From the NCBI RefSeq assembly GCF_026342835.1, contig NZ_JAPEMI010000002.1, forward strand, positions 806,001-870,000: a DNA stretch of 64,000 bases, read 5' to 3'. Position 1 is the first letter of the stretch. Each line of letters begins with the position of its first letter. Below are positions 9,075 through 18,106 of this stretch, piece after piece. Made by a program: the position numbers and the translations under genes. The DNA is from Streptomyces sp. NBC_00154 (GTDB lineage Bacteria; Actinomycetota; Actinomycetes; Streptomycetales; Streptomycetaceae). The notes under the pieces are model-generated. The model had not been told where the DNA came from. It searched no databases and worked only from the letters and a program-made list of their open reading frames with translations.

Positions 9075-10067
9075 TCACAACCATCCGCTGCGCTGAGCCT
9101 GCAAGGCCATCTGGAAGCGGTTCGCGGCGCCCAGTTGGGCCATCAGGATCTGCAGGCGGCGGAACAGCGTGCGGCGGCTGATTCCCAGCTCGCGGGCGAT
9201 GATGTCGTCGCTCGCGCCGCCCGCGAGGAGCCACAGCAGGCGGCGGTCGCCGGGTGGCAGGCCTCCTGGGCGAGTGGTGCGGCCATGGAACGGCAGGGCG
9301 TTCTGCCAGGACTGCTCGAACAGTGCGATGAGTGCGGAGAGCAGGCCGCATGGCTGCACGACCAGCATGGTGTTGTGTACGTCCGCCTCTTTGATCGACA
9401 ACGACACGAGTGCGTACGCCTCGTCGATGATCACGAGTTTGACTGGCACCGACGGCAGCACCCTGGCCTGTTCGCCGGCCTTGATGCACGGTTCGATGAC
9501 CTCCTTCAGGTGGCCCGGGTGCTCCAACGACTCCCGCGAATACACGACACGCTGCGTCACACTGCGGGCGAGCGTGGCCAGCGCGTCGTCCGTGGCGTCG
9601 GCCAAGGGGAAGTACGGCGGTGACTCGAACTGCCGGATCTGATCGCGGGCGCTTGCCCATGCGTGACGAATCCTGGGGCCGATGGTGTCGCCGGTGACGA
9701 CCTCGACGAGATTGTCGTTGTACGCGGCGAGCCGCTGTCGCCGGAACGACTCGAACGCGCCCCCGACGGTGATGCGTGACTCCTCGACCTCGGCCGCACG
9801 GTGCCGGGCGAGGATCTCCAGGCCTGCGGTCGGTGGCACCGGGGCAACCACGTCCTCACCCTCCTCGGCGGCACTGGCGAGACCGGCGTCGACCAGTGCG
9901 GCGTATGCCGTGGCCAGTTCCGCACCGTCCAGGTCGGCCGCGGCCGCGATCGCACTCAGCGGAGCGGGGGCCAGCTCGAGCAGTGCCAGATAGACCTGGG
10001 CCGCCGCGTGATCGATGCCCAGAAGCTGAAGGGCCTCGCCGAGTTTCGCGTTCGTCATACGTCGCAT
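9075..10067 (-). CDS. TrmB/LuxR-type transcriptional regulator
   Basis: About 330 residues, start ATG 10067 (GGAG nine bases upstream) or ATG 10058. The N-terminus (LGEALQLLGIDHAAAQVYLA) is a TrmB-like winged helix. The middle is a phospholipase-D-like sensor segment (DQIRQFESPPYFPL and VKLVIIDEAYALVSLSIKEA). The C-terminus is a LuxR helix-turn-helix (GGASDDIIARELGISRRTLF). Streptomyces have many regulators of this architecture, with unknown signals. It is transcribed away from the aminopeptidase gene at 10.27 kb, with a ~200-bp shared intergenic region. Confidence 0.85.
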   Translation of the reverse strand: MRRMTNAKLGEALQLLGIDHAAAQVYLALLELAPAPLSAIAAAADLDGAELATAYAALVDAGLASAAEEGEDVVAPVPPTAGLEILARHRAAEVEESRITVGGAFESFRRQRLAAYNDNLVEVVTGDTIGPRIRHAWASARDQIRQFESPPYFPLADATDDALATLARSVTQRVVYSRESLEHPGHLKEVIEPCIKAGEQARVLPSVPVKLVIIDEAYALVSLSIKEADVHNTMLVVQPCGLLSALIALFEQSWQNALPFHGRTTRPGGLPPGDRRLLWLLAGGASDDIIARELGISRRTLFRRLQILMAQLGAANRFQMALQAQRSGWL

Positions 10068-10272
10068 TATCGACGGCTCCGGCCGGAGGCTGTGGCCGAT
10101 CTGTGCCAGTGGCACTTTTCAGCACCGAGCACGCGCGGTACGGGATACCGTCCGGGAGCCGCCGACGACCGGCGGCGGCGAGGGAGCACGAGCCGCACCG
10201 GGAGCAAGCCTGTCCGTACGGCTCACTCTGCCCAGCGCCGCTTGGGAACCCATCCAGAAGAAGGTGTATGCC

Positions 10273-11685
10273 GTGGCGAAAGGCCGAAAGAACGGTCTCT
10301 ACTCAGGGATCTCCGAGGAACTGTCCGCTCTGATGCGGACGGGGTGGGCGGACACCGAGCGGCACGACCTGCGACTCGGCGAGCAGGCCCCGTACGCAGC
10401 CCGTCGCCGCTCCTCGCTCTCCGCGCGCTTTCCGGGCGAACGCCTCGTGATTCCCTCGGGGAACCTCAAGGTCCGTTCGAACGACGACAGCTACCCGTTC
10501 CGGCCGTACTCGGGCTACGTGCACATGGCCGGAGACCAGGCCCGGGACGGCGCTCTCGTCCTCGAACCCCGAGCGGACGGCGGCCATGACGCCTTCTGCT
10601 ACCAGCTGCCGCGGGACAGCAGGGACAACGACGAGTTCTGGACCGGCGCCACGGCGGAGCTGTGGATGGGCCGGCGCCGCTCCCTCGCCGAGTCGGAGCT
10701 CGTGCTCGGTCTGCCCTGCCGGGACGTCCGCACGGCGGCCGGCGACCTGGCCGCCGCCTCCGGTGCGCCCACCCGGATCGTCCGGGGCCTCGACCCGTCC
10801 CTGGAGGTCGCCGTCACCACAGATGAGGAGCGCGACGCCGAACTGGAAGAGGCGCTCGGCGATCTCCGCCTCGTCAAGGACGACTGGGAGATCGCCGAAC
10901 TCCGCAAGGCCGTGGACTCCACGGTGCGCGGATTCACCGATGTGATCGGTGAGCTCTCCGGGGCGATCGCGTCGTCCGAACGGTGGATCGAGGGCACGTT
11001 CTTCCGCCGTGCACGCCTCGAGGGCAATGCCGTCGGCTACGGCTCGATCTGCGCCGCGGGCGAGCACGCCACGATCATGCACTGGACGGACAACGACGGT
11101 CCGGTGCGCCCGGGAGACCTGCTCCTGCTCGACGCCGGCGTGGAGACACACACGCTCTACACCGCCGACGTCACGCGCACGCTGCCGATCAGCGGCACCT
11201 TCACGCCTCTGCAGCGCAAGGTCTATGACGCGGTGTACGCGGCACAGGAAGCCGGCATGGCAGCCGTCAAGCCGGGCGCCGCCTACCGCGACTTCCACGA
11301 GGCGTCCCAGCGATACCTGGCGGCACAGCTGGTCGAGTGGGGCTTCATCGAAGGCCCGGCCGACCGCGCGTACGAACTCGGCCTCCAGCGCCGCTTCACC
11401 ATGGCGGGCACCGGTCACATGCTCGGTCTGGACGTGCATGACTGCGCGCAGGCCCGGAACGAGGAGTACGTCGACGGCGTGCTGGAGCCGGGCATGGTGC
11501 TCACCGTCGAGCCCGGCCTGTACTTCCAGCCGGACGATCTCACCGTGCCCGAGGAGTGGCGCGGCATCGGCGTCCGCATCGAGGACGACCTGGTCGTCAC
11601 CGACGACGGTCACGAGAACCTGTCAGCGGGCCTGCCCCGGTCGGCGGACGATGTCGAGGCGTGGATGGCCCAGTTCGCGGGTTGA
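10273..11685 (+). CDS. pepP: Aminopeptidase P family protein (Xaa-Pro aminopeptidase)
   Basis: A 470-residue metallopeptidase that removes an N-terminal residue preceding proline. The N-terminal AMP_N domain covers ~35-170 (RRRSSLSARFPGERLVIPSG). The pita-bread catalytic domain covers ~210-465, with dinuclear metal ligands in DLLLLDAGVE, YTADVTRTLP, GTGHMLGLDVHD, TVEPGLYFQP and GVRIEDDLVV. I chose GTG 10273, eight bases after AGAAGG; GTG 10264 would overlap the ribosome site. The length is normal and the gene stands alone, divergent from the regulator. Confidence 0.9.
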   Translation: MAKGRKNGLYSGISEELSALMRTGWADTERHDLRLGEQAPYAARRRSSLSARFPGERLVIPSGNLKVRSNDDSYPFRPYSGYVHMAGDQARDGALVLEPRADGGHDAFCYQLPRDSRDNDEFWTGATAELWMGRRRSLAESELVLGLPCRDVRTAAGDLAAASGAPTRIVRGLDPSLEVAVTTDEERDAELEEALGDLRLVKDDWEIAELRKAVDSTVRGFTDVIGELSGAIASSERWIEGTFFRRARLEGNAVGYGSICAAGEHATIMHWTDNDGPVRPGDLLLLDAGVETHTLYTADVTRTLPISGTFTPLQRKVYDAVYAAQEAGMAAVKPGAAYRDFHEASQRYLAAQLVEWGFIEGPADRAYELGLQRRFTMAGTGHMLGLDVHDCAQARNEEYVDGVLEPGMVLTVEPGLYFQPDDLTVPEEWRGIGVRIEDDLVVTDDGHENLSAGLPRSADDVEAWMAQFAG

Positions 11686-11812
11686 GCGCGTCGAAGAAGG
11701 GGCCTGGTGCTGGATCCCCTGGATCGAACTGGTGCCGAGTCTGCGTGCCCCCGTGCGTTGTCAGATGACGCGAACGAGACGACCTGGCCCGGAGTGCTAC
11801 TCCTGATCCGGG

Positions 11813-12061
11813 CTCCTCGCGTACCAGCCGGGTCTTGACCGGTCCGTCGGGGTGACGCACGGCGTCGGCGACCAGTTCGCTCACGATGAGCGTCCAGCTG
11901 AAGTCGACTTCGGCGAGGCGCCGTTCATCGAGTTGGCTGGTGATCAGCCGGCGGGCTTCGGTGGCGCTGCGCGGGGGTGCGGGCAGCGTCCACGTGGCCG
12001 GTTTCTCCGGGCCGAGAACGCGGGTGCGCGCGAGCAGCAGGGCGTCGTCTCGCGGCGCCCG
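11813..12061 (-). pseudogene. SpoIIE-type phosphatase C-terminus / RsbW-like ATPase fragment
   Basis: A minus frame encodes APRDDALLLARTRVLG (end of a PP2C phosphatase domain), then ATWTLPAPPRSATEARRLIT, and a GHKL N-box in FSWTLIVSELVADAVRHPDG. It stops after VKTRLVREE, before the ATP-lid and G2 box. The order is that of multidomain SpoIIE phosphatase-kinase proteins common in Streptomyces. Both ends are lost, so it is a relic. Confidence 0.6.
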
Positions 12062-12092
12062 GGTAGCAGCAAGACCGTCGGTCCCAAAAGAC

Positions 12093-12122
12093 GCCTGGCC
12101 TGGGTAAAGCCCCAGGTCAGGC
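12093..12122. repeat. 30-bp imperfect palindrome
   Basis: GCCTGGCCTGGG and CCCAGGTCAGGC form a 12-bp stem with one mismatch around a TAAAGC loop. It lies just upstream of the broken phosphatase fragment. It could be an old terminator or the end of a lost mobile element; no T-run follows. Confidence 0.5.
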
Positions 12123-12321
12123 ACCTTCTGTCGTGCCGTTAGAAGAAGCCGAGCTGGTTCTGGGCGACCCGGGGCTGCACAGGAGTGCGGGGTCGCTTGG
12201 AGCGTGCGTGGCACGTCGGCCGGGTCGTGGCGCGCAGCATCGCAGCTTCACACCACGTGTGGCTGACTGCCGGGGGAGACATGCGGGCTCTTCCGTCCAG
12301 AGCGGCGCGCAGGTGGTGGGG

Positions 12322-12357
12322 CCGGTGTGCCGGGCGCGACTGCGCCCGGCACACCGG
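12322..12357 (-). terminator. Hairpin downstream of wrbA
   Basis: A perfect 15-bp stem (CCGGTGTGCCGGGCG and its complement) encloses a six-base loop, 108 bp past the wrbA stop. There is no T-tract, which is usual for Streptomyces terminators. It could also act on plus-strand transcription. Confidence 0.65.
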
Positions 12358-12464
12358 TGAGGCTCATCACACCATCACTCACGGCGATGCCGACCGGGTG
12401 CGGTCCTACGAACTGCTGGCCGAGGTGTGGCAACGCGGATGAGCCGGGTCCGGGCCGGGATGGG

Positions 12465-13082
12465 TCAGGCGGCGAAGCCGGCTTTGAGGGCGCCCGCGAC
12501 CTGGACGACGCGCTCGGCCTGGTGACGGGCGGCGTTGCGGGTCTGGTCGCCGATGGGGTTGTTGCCCTGGGCGTCGACGTGCGAGGTGCCGTAGGGGTTG
12601 CCGTCGACGAACTTGACCGGGTCGGTGTAACCGGGGGAGACGACGAGGCCACCGAAGTGGTGGATCGAGTTGTACAGCGCGAGCAGGGTGGACTCCTGGC
12701 CACCGTGGGCGGTGGCGGTGGTGACGAAGCCGCTGTAGACCTTGTTGGCCAGCTTGCCCTGGGCCCACAGGCCACCGAGGGTGTCGATGAACTGCTTGAG
12801 CTGCGAGGAGATGTTGCCGAAGCGGGTCGGGGAGCCGAAGATCACGGCGTCGGCCCACTCGACGTCCGCGGGGGTGGCAACCGGGATGCCCGCGCTGGCG
12901 GCGGCGTGTGCGGCCCATGCCTCGTTGGAGCTGATGGCGGCCTCGGGGGCGAGTTCGGCGGCCTTCAGGAGACGGACCTCGGCCCCGGCCTTCTCCGCGG
13001 CCTGGGAGATCTCCTTGGCGATCTCGGCGCTGAAACCGGTGGACGAGTAGTAGATGACGGCAAGCTTGACGGCTGTGGTCAT
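12465..13082 (-). CDS. wrbA: WrbA-type NAD(P)H:quinone oxidoreductase
   Basis: A 205-residue flavodoxin-like protein, start ATG 13082 with GGAG nine bases upstream. The FMN phosphate loop is VIYYSSTGFSAEIAKEI. The WrbA-specific blocks SPTRFGNISSQLKQFIDTLG and GFVTTATAHGGQESTLLALY follow, with the C-terminal DGNPYGTSHV signature. WrbA reduces quinones by two electrons and limits redox cycling. It lies next to an AhpD-like gene, pirin and an AT-rich element also present before pirin, suggesting a shared redox response. Confidence 0.92.
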   Translation of the reverse strand: MTTAVKLAVIYYSSTGFSAEIAKEISQAAEKAGAEVRLLKAAELAPEAAISSNEAWAAHAAASAGIPVATPADVEWADAVIFGSPTRFGNISSQLKQFIDTLGGLWAQGKLANKVYSGFVTTATAHGGQESTLLALYNSIHHFGGLVVSPGYTDPVKFVDGNPYGTSHVDAQGNNPIGDQTRNAARHQAERVVQVAGALKAGFAA

Positions 13083-13188
13083 GTCTTTGTTCTCCGTTGA
13101 AAAGTGCGTAGGGGCAGTGGGCGGACACTGGCCGCCGGCGTCGCCGCGCCGGTGGAGCATGCCCGACATCGTTGAACCATAAATGAAT

Positions 13189-13205
13189 ATGATTTAAGAA
13201 TCAAC
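13189..13205 (-). promoter_or_regulatory. AT-rich element upstream of wrbA
   Basis: Read on the minus strand it is GTTGATTCTTAAATCAT, with an inner TGATT/AATCA inverted repeat, about 105 bp before the wrbA start. It matches 14 of 17 bases of the element at 13847-13863 and stands out in GC-rich DNA. A regulator site is inferred. Confidence 0.5.
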
Positions 13206-13272
13206 TAATTTTTTCTGAACCGGTGCTGTGCGCGACCGGTGTCTCGGCGCCCGGCAGGGGGTGGTGCCGAAA

Positions 13273-13761
13273 TCACTGCTGCGGGATCACGCGCACGGGA
13301 TGCTTGCTCATGATGGAGACGCGGTTGAACGCGTTGATGGTGATCGCTACCCAGATCGCTGCGGAGATCTCATCGTCGGTGAGGGCCTGGCGGGCTGCAT
13401 CGTAGGCACTCTCCTGCACGGCGGCGTTCGCGGGTTCGGTGGCCGCCTCCGCCAGAGCGAGTGCCGCGCGCTCCCGCGCCGTGAACAGTTCGGTGTCGCG
13501 CCAGGCGGCCAGTACCCCCAGGCGCTGGGTGGTCTCGCCTGCGCGCAGGGCGGCCCGGGTGTGCACGTTGAGGCAGTATGCGCAGCCGTTGACCTGTGAC
13601 ACGCGGAGGTTGATCAGTTCCACGAGCGTGCGATCCAGCCCCGCGTCGGCGGCGACCGCACGCACTGCTTCGGCTGTCTCGGTCAGCGCGTGGTACGCCT
13701 TCGGGCTCTGCTTGTCGATGAAGACCCGCTTGCTCACGGGGCCTGCTGCCGTGTCACTCAA
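13273..13761 (-). CDS. AhpD-like carboxymuconolactone decarboxylase family protein
   Basis: A 162-residue alkylhydroperoxidase-fold protein. The redox motif is VNGCAYCLNVHTRAALRAGE (Cys-x-x-Cys then His), preceded by TLVELINLRVSQ; the C-terminal helix is AIWVAITINAFNRVSIMSKH. AhpD proteins use the Cys pair for disulfide reductase or peroxidase chemistry. I chose the TTG start at 13761 because AAGGAG lies six bases upstream. It is divergent from pirin, with the AT-rich element between them. Confidence 0.85.
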   Translation of the reverse strand: MSDTAAGPVSKRVFIDKQSPKAYHALTETAEAVRAVAADAGLDRTLVELINLRVSQVNGCAYCLNVHTRAALRAGETTQRLGVLAAWRDTELFTARERAALALAEAATEPANAAVQESAYDAARQALTDDEISAAIWVAITINAFNRVSIMSKHPVRVIPQQ

Positions 13762-13846
13762 CCTGGACTCCTTCACGGGCCGCCCCCGGCCCTCGCCGGC
13801 CCTGTCGTGCGTACGGCAGGGCATCCTCGTATGATCGGAAACAATT

Positions 13847-13863
13847 GTTGAATATAAAATCAT
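13847..13863 (+). promoter_or_regulatory. AT-rich element between the AhpD-like gene and pirin
   Basis: GTTGAATATAAAATCAT overlaps the end of an AACAATTGTT palindrome (13840-13849). It lies 23 bp before the pirin start and ~85 bp before the AhpD-like start. Its similarity to the element upstream of wrbA suggests one regulator for all three. Confidence 0.5.
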
Positions 13864-13885
13864 CCTTGGGTGAGAGGGGCGTGCG

Positions 13886-14866
13886 ATGAGTAATGTCGAG
13901 AGGGAACCCGCCGAGCTCCGCTGCGGGGCCTCGGAGCACGGTGAGCATGTGCCGCAGGTCGAGGTCCTCTCCGCGAGGGACGTCCCGTTGGGCGGTCCGA
14001 GGTCGATGACCGTACGGCGCACGCTGCCGCAGCGGGCCCGGACGCTGATCGGGGCCTGGTGTTTCATCGACCACTACGGCCCCGACGACGTTGCCGGCAC
14101 GGGCGGCATGGACGTCGCGCCCCATCCGCACACCGGTCTGCAGACGGTGAGCTGGCTGTTCAGCGGGGAGATCGAGCACCGGGACAGTCTGGGCAGCCAC
14201 GCCTTTGTACGGCCCGGTGAGCTGAACCTCATGACGGGTGGGCACGGCATCAGCCACTCGGAAGTTTCCACCGCCCGCACCACGATCTTGCACGGCGTCC
14301 AGTTGTGGGTGGCGCTTCCCGAAGAACACCGGCACGCCGGCCGTGACTTCCAGCATTACGTCCCGAGCTCGGTCCGGGTGGACGGAGCCGAAGTCAGAGT
14401 GTTCCTTGGGTCGCTGGCAGGTGACACCGCTCCGGTGCGGACGTTCACGCCCCTGCTCGGTGCCGAACTCATCCTTGAGCCGCACTCGACGACCACGCTC
14501 GCCATCGACGCCGGCTTCGAGCACGGCCTTCTCGTCGACCACGGGGAGGTCCGTATCGCTGGAACACTCCTGCACCCGACGGAGTTGGGATACGTCGGCA
14601 CCGGAAGCGACACACTGACGCTGGCGAACGAGACGGACACCGTTGCGCGGGCAGTCCTGCTCGGCGGCACGCCGTTCGAGGAACAGATCGTCATGTGGTG
14701 GAATTTCATCGGTCGGAGCCACGAAGACATCGTCGAAGCCAGGGAAGCGTGGCAGAGCGCATCCGACCGCTTCGGCAAGGTCGACGGTTACGACGGCGAC
14801 CGTCTTCCCGCGCCGGCCCTTCCCCACGCCACCATTGCACCTCGCAAAAACCCGACGCGTCACTGA
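13886..14866 (+). CDS. Pirin family protein
   Basis: A 326-residue bicupin, ATG 13886 preceded by GAGAGG. The N-terminal cupin carries the metal-binding HPHTGLQTVSWLFSGEIEHR and the SLGSHAFVRPGELNLMTGGHG and ISHSE blocks; the C-terminal cupin (TTLAIDAGFEHGLLVDHGEV) lacks metal ligands as usual. Bacterial pirins can have quercetinase activity or modulate other enzymes. It is followed at 10 bp by a GNAT gene, so the two are co-transcribed. Confidence 0.92.
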   Translation: MSNVEREPAELRCGASEHGEHVPQVEVLSARDVPLGGPRSMTVRRTLPQRARTLIGAWCFIDHYGPDDVAGTGGMDVAPHPHTGLQTVSWLFSGEIEHRDSLGSHAFVRPGELNLMTGGHGISHSEVSTARTTILHGVQLWVALPEEHRHAGRDFQHYVPSSVRVDGAEVRVFLGSLAGDTAPVRTFTPLLGAELILEPHSTTTLAIDAGFEHGLLVDHGEVRIAGTLLHPTELGYVGTGSDTLTLANETDTVARAVLLGGTPFEEQIVMWWNFIGRSHEDIVEAREAWQSASDRFGKVDGYDGDRLPAPALPHATIAPRKNPTRH

Positions 14867-14876
14867 AAGGCATGCG

Positions 14877-15218
14877 ATGACCCAGCCCGCCGCCGCTCCG
14901 ACTGTCCAGCGAGTGGACCCGAAGCACCGTTACGAAATCCTGGTCGACGGTACAACCGCAGGCCACACCGCGTATCGCGACCGCGACGATCAGCGCGTTT
15001 TCTACCACACCAAAATCTACGACGCCTTCGCCGGACAGGGCCTGGCCGCGATACTCGTACAGCAGGCGTTGAGCGACGTACGCACGTCAGGGAAGCGCAT
15101 CGTGCCGGTCTGCCCCTACGTCGCGAAGTTCCTCAAGAAGCATGACGAGTTCGCCGACATCACCGACCCGGTGACCCCCGAGGTCCTGCAATGGCTGGAC
15201 ACCGTGCTGCCTCACTGA
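14877..15218 (+). CDS. GNAT family N-acetyltransferase (YidJ-like, small)
   Basis: A 113-residue protein, ATG 14877 after GAAAGG. It has the short Gcn5-related fold of the Acetyltransf_CG group: EILVDGTTAGHTAYRDRDDQ, YDAFAGQGLAAILVQQALSD (the acetyl-CoA loop, QGLA in place of the usual RGxG/A) and IVPVCPYVAKFLKKHDEFAD. The substrate is unknown for the group. Operonic with pirin. Confidence 0.88.
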   Translation: MTQPAAAPTVQRVDPKHRYEILVDGTTAGHTAYRDRDDQRVFYHTKIYDAFAGQGLAAILVQQALSDVRTSGKRIVPVCPYVAKFLKKHDEFADITDPVTPEVLQWLDTVLPH

Positions 15219-16170
15219 CCACCGGTGCCGCGTCTTCTCCGACGCCATCGGTACGTCCGGACCGGCGGAGCGGGATCTGCGACGATGCCCCACCGGCGGC
15301 CCCACGGTCTTGGCCCACCGGGCACACCATGTAGGACAGCGGAGCACCCCGCCGCCGAAACGGTGTGGGAACAACTCGAAGACGGACGGGACGTCGGGAG
15401 CCGGGAGACGGCATCGTCGTCGCCGCGACAGTGGACCTCGACGGCGACGGCCCACTTGTTCAGTGGTCCGCGTGCCTGCCGAGGCGACACCATCGACCGT
15501 AGCGACCGCGGCGCGGTCACAGCATCTGCGGTGCGGACAAAGCCGCAAGGACCTTGTACGCCACCATCGGGGCTACACGCACCGAGGCCGAGTTCGGCTC
15601 CGCCGCGGTCGTCGGCGACTTCCATCACATCGTCGGAGGCGATGTCTTCGTGGCGGGTGTTGGGTGCGGCGTCGTCGGTATGCGGAACCGGCGCGGCAGC
15701 GCCACTGGCCGTACCGGTCGCCACCGGTACGGCCAGTGTTGGTCAACTCCAAGGACCCACTGACGGGTGACCCATTGTCCTGCCCGACGGACCACAGGAC
15801 ATGGGGGTCACCCTGTCGAGGCACACCCACCGGCTGCCAGTCGCTGTACGTGGCACCCCCTCGCGATCCGGCCTACCAGATCCGCGCACCTGAACGACCG
15901 GTCCCGGTCGCTGCTCCTCTTGCCGGATCCGACACGCATGGGCGGGTTCCCCTCCGGCGGGCGCGGCGCGGCCGTCGAGCCACAGCGTATGGAGAAGCAC
16001 ATAGGACACGCTTCGGCACCGGAGTATCGGGTGTCGGGCCGGTGGGTAATGCGGTCGCTTCATATGGGAAGGCGGTCCGTGCAGCAAGACGCGGAGGTAC
16101 TCGGGCCCGGGGGCTCGTTACCGCCCGGGATGACGCCCCCCCCGCATCGGCAGACAGTTGGGTGGGGAGG
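15219..16170. other. Gene-free 0.95-kb stretch
   Basis: No supportable gene. Two plus-strand patches look coding: GDGIVVAATVDLDGDGPLVQ near 15415-15475 and EAEFGSAAVVGDF near 15580. They are in different frames and the first hits a stop soon. The second resembles the start of an FG-GAP repeat, so a decayed repeat protein is possible. Confidence 0.35.
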
Positions 16171-17124
16171 CTACTCGGGAGCAGTCTGCGGGGCTTCCTG
16201 GTTCACCACCCCGAACGGGATATGGACGCTCGGTGTCGTCTGCGACGTGCCTTGGAGATGGCTTTCCTGGTCGTCGAAGAAGATGTGCGGCTTGAGCACT
16301 TCCATGATCGAGCTTTTGTCGATTCCGCCGAGGAAGAAGGCGTCGTTGACCGTGACGCCCCATTGGTTCAGGCTCATGATGGCCCGCTCGTGCGCGGGCG
16401 CATTGCGGGCCGTGACGATGGAGACGTGGACGCGGATCGCGTAGTCCGGGTCTTTCTTGCGCCGTTCCTCCTCTCGGCGCTGCAGCGTGTTCACCTTCCG
16501 GAGGAACTCCCGGAGCGGACCCGCGTCGTGAGGCGTGGCAACGTTCAGGGTCTCATGATTACGGAAGCTTTCTATGCCGTCCTGTTGGAACACGCGCTCC
16601 GACTCGTCGCTGGCGAGAACCCCGTCGAAGTCGAAGGCGATCCGCAGATCCCTGTCGTCAGGATCGTCGGCGACGGCGGAGCCAAGGACACGGCCTGCTG
16701 GCAGCCCAGCGCTTGTAGCCTCGCGGACGTCGCCGTCGTCGGCGGACAGAAACAGCGACATCTGCAGCGCGCGCATGAACTTGTACGGCGAGCGTCCCTG
16801 CATGAAAATGGCGCGAGTTATGGGCAGGCCATGAGACCTGATGGATCGCATGACCCGAAGCCCGGTGTCGGGGTCGTTGCGGGAGAGAATGATGACTTCG
16901 ACCAGTGGGTCACCATCAGGATTCAGATCATTCAGCGACAGGAGTCTGCGGATGAAGGGGAAGGCGACTCCCGGCTGCAACGTCTCGTCCAATTTGGTCC
17001 GCTGATAACAGCGGTAGCTTTCCTCGCCCTTCTCCCGGAAAACGGCATCGGATTCCTTCAGGTCGAAGAGGGCGCTGGATGCGATTCCAATGACCAGCCG
17101 GTTTTCGAGGCTGTAGCGCGGCAC
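16171..17124 (-). CDS. 5'-nucleotidase, cytosolic NT5C1A-like family
   Basis: A 317-residue protein of the PF06189-type 5'-nucleotidase family, which hydrolyses nucleoside monophosphates. An N-terminal LVIGIASSALFDLKESDAVF segment is followed by VEVIILSRNDPDTGLRV, then the HAD-like nucleophile motif LRIAFDFDGVLASDESERVF, and VSIVTARNAPAHERAIMSL with the terminal HIFFDDQESH. I chose GTG 17124 because AGGGAGAG lies just upstream; an ATG 57 bases earlier has no ribosome site. It stands alone. Confidence 0.85.
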   Translation of the reverse strand: MPRYSLENRLVIGIASSALFDLKESDAVFREKGEESYRCYQRTKLDETLQPGVAFPFIRRLLSLNDLNPDGDPLVEVIILSRNDPDTGLRVMRSIRSHGLPITRAIFMQGRSPYKFMRALQMSLFLSADDGDVREATSAGLPAGRVLGSAVADDPDDRDLRIAFDFDGVLASDESERVFQQDGIESFRNHETLNVATPHDAGPLREFLRKVNTLQRREEERRKKDPDYAIRVHVSIVTARNAPAHERAIMSLNQWGVTVNDAFFLGGIDKSSIMEVLKPHIFFDDQESHLQGTSQTTPSVHIPFGVVNQEAPQTAPE

Positions 17125-17211
17125 AGTCTCTCCCTGTCGTGTCCCGGAGGGAATACTTGGTCCCTCGGTCGTGGCGACCATTTTATCTTCGTGGGCTGTG
17201 ACGCCAGCGGG

Positions 17212-17620
17212 TCAGGGCGAGCACGGCCTGGCTTCTCTCAGGTCCCTGTGCTGGGCCGTTGGCCGACCCTGACGGCGTGCGTAGTTCCACTCGGCCAGTG
17301 TGTACAGACGCAGTCCCGCCTCGCCGGGGACCGCGAAGCCGCGCGCCGCCAGGAGTGGACGGATCTCATGGACGGCGCGTGTGACGGTGGAGCGGTCCAC
17401 GCCATAGAAGACAGCGAGGGCGGCGTGCGGAAGCTGGAACCGGGATCACCAGGGTCGCGATGGCCCGGTCGGTGGAGACCAGTTGCTGGCTGGGTCTGCC
17501 GCCCTCGGCGCGCAGACGGTCATGGCCTCGGCGTTCGCCCGGCCGGGACTCTTCCCGCGCCGCCCACGGGCTGGCCAACTCGGCGATGAGCGCCCCGAGT
17601 CGACGCCTCGCCAATGCCCG
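17212..17620 (-). pseudogene. IS5-family transposase N-terminal remnant
   Basis: Two minus frames join to give RRLGALIAELASPWAARE, VSTDRAIATLVI, then LPHAALAVFYGVDRSTVTRA and VHEIRPLLAARGFAVPGE, the N-terminal helix-turn-helix region of a transposase with DDE catalytic core missing. At least one frameshift (near 17440) and a missing 3' half make it inactive. It directly adjoins the broken GH27 gene and probably destroyed it. Confidence 0.6.
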
Positions 17621-17640
17621 TGCAGATACGACGCGAGCGA

Positions 17641-17743
17641 CCACGACGTACCGGTAGCCGGCGTCCCGCATGCCCGAGGACACCATCGCGTCGGCGGCCT
17701 GGCGCACCTGGACCTCGGTGATCCCGCACCCGAAGCTGTTCCA
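17641..17743 (-). pseudogene. GH27 alpha-galactosidase, second fragment
   Basis: Encodes WNSFGCGITEVQVRQAADAM then VSSGMRDAGYRYVVV, the first strand and helix of a GH27 alpha-galactosidase/alpha-N-acetylgalactosaminidase barrel. It continues the fragment at 18107-18238 if the intervening 363 bp is removed. The sequence then switches into a transposase relic, so most of the catalytic domain is gone. Confidence 0.65.
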
Positions 17744-18106
17744 CCGTTCCTTGGGCAGTGAGCAGGAGTGAGTCCTGGCTCACCGGCGCGCCCCGAACGG
17801 TGTTGGGCGCACTGGTCCTCCGCTTTCGCGTCCCGGTCGGCGACGCATATCCCGTATGCGGTCCGTCCCGGGCGGGCGGAATCCCTACGATCTGGCCATA
17901 TGGGTGTGGCCAGAGGCGACGGGGAGCGCACCATCTCGCTGGTGACACGGGGGCCCCGACCGCTGACGCCACACCCGGCGTCCCAGATCGCACCGAGAAC
18001 ATTACGCACACCCCGCCAGCCATGCCTACAGACCGTCGCACCGTTCACTCAATCGTGCCCATGTTCGCCAAAGCGGCTTGTGTGCCCAGCAGTTGTGAAC
18101 CTCCAG

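Noticed and set aside
10303..11613. Long minus-strand frame opposite the aminopeptidase gene
   Set aside because: Same reason: a compositional shadow of a gene with all metal ligands in place on the other strand.
13083..13272. A small gene in the AT-rich gap between wrbA and the AhpD-like gene
   Set aside because: Only short frames without ribosome sites are open; the AT-rich part is better explained as promoter and operator.
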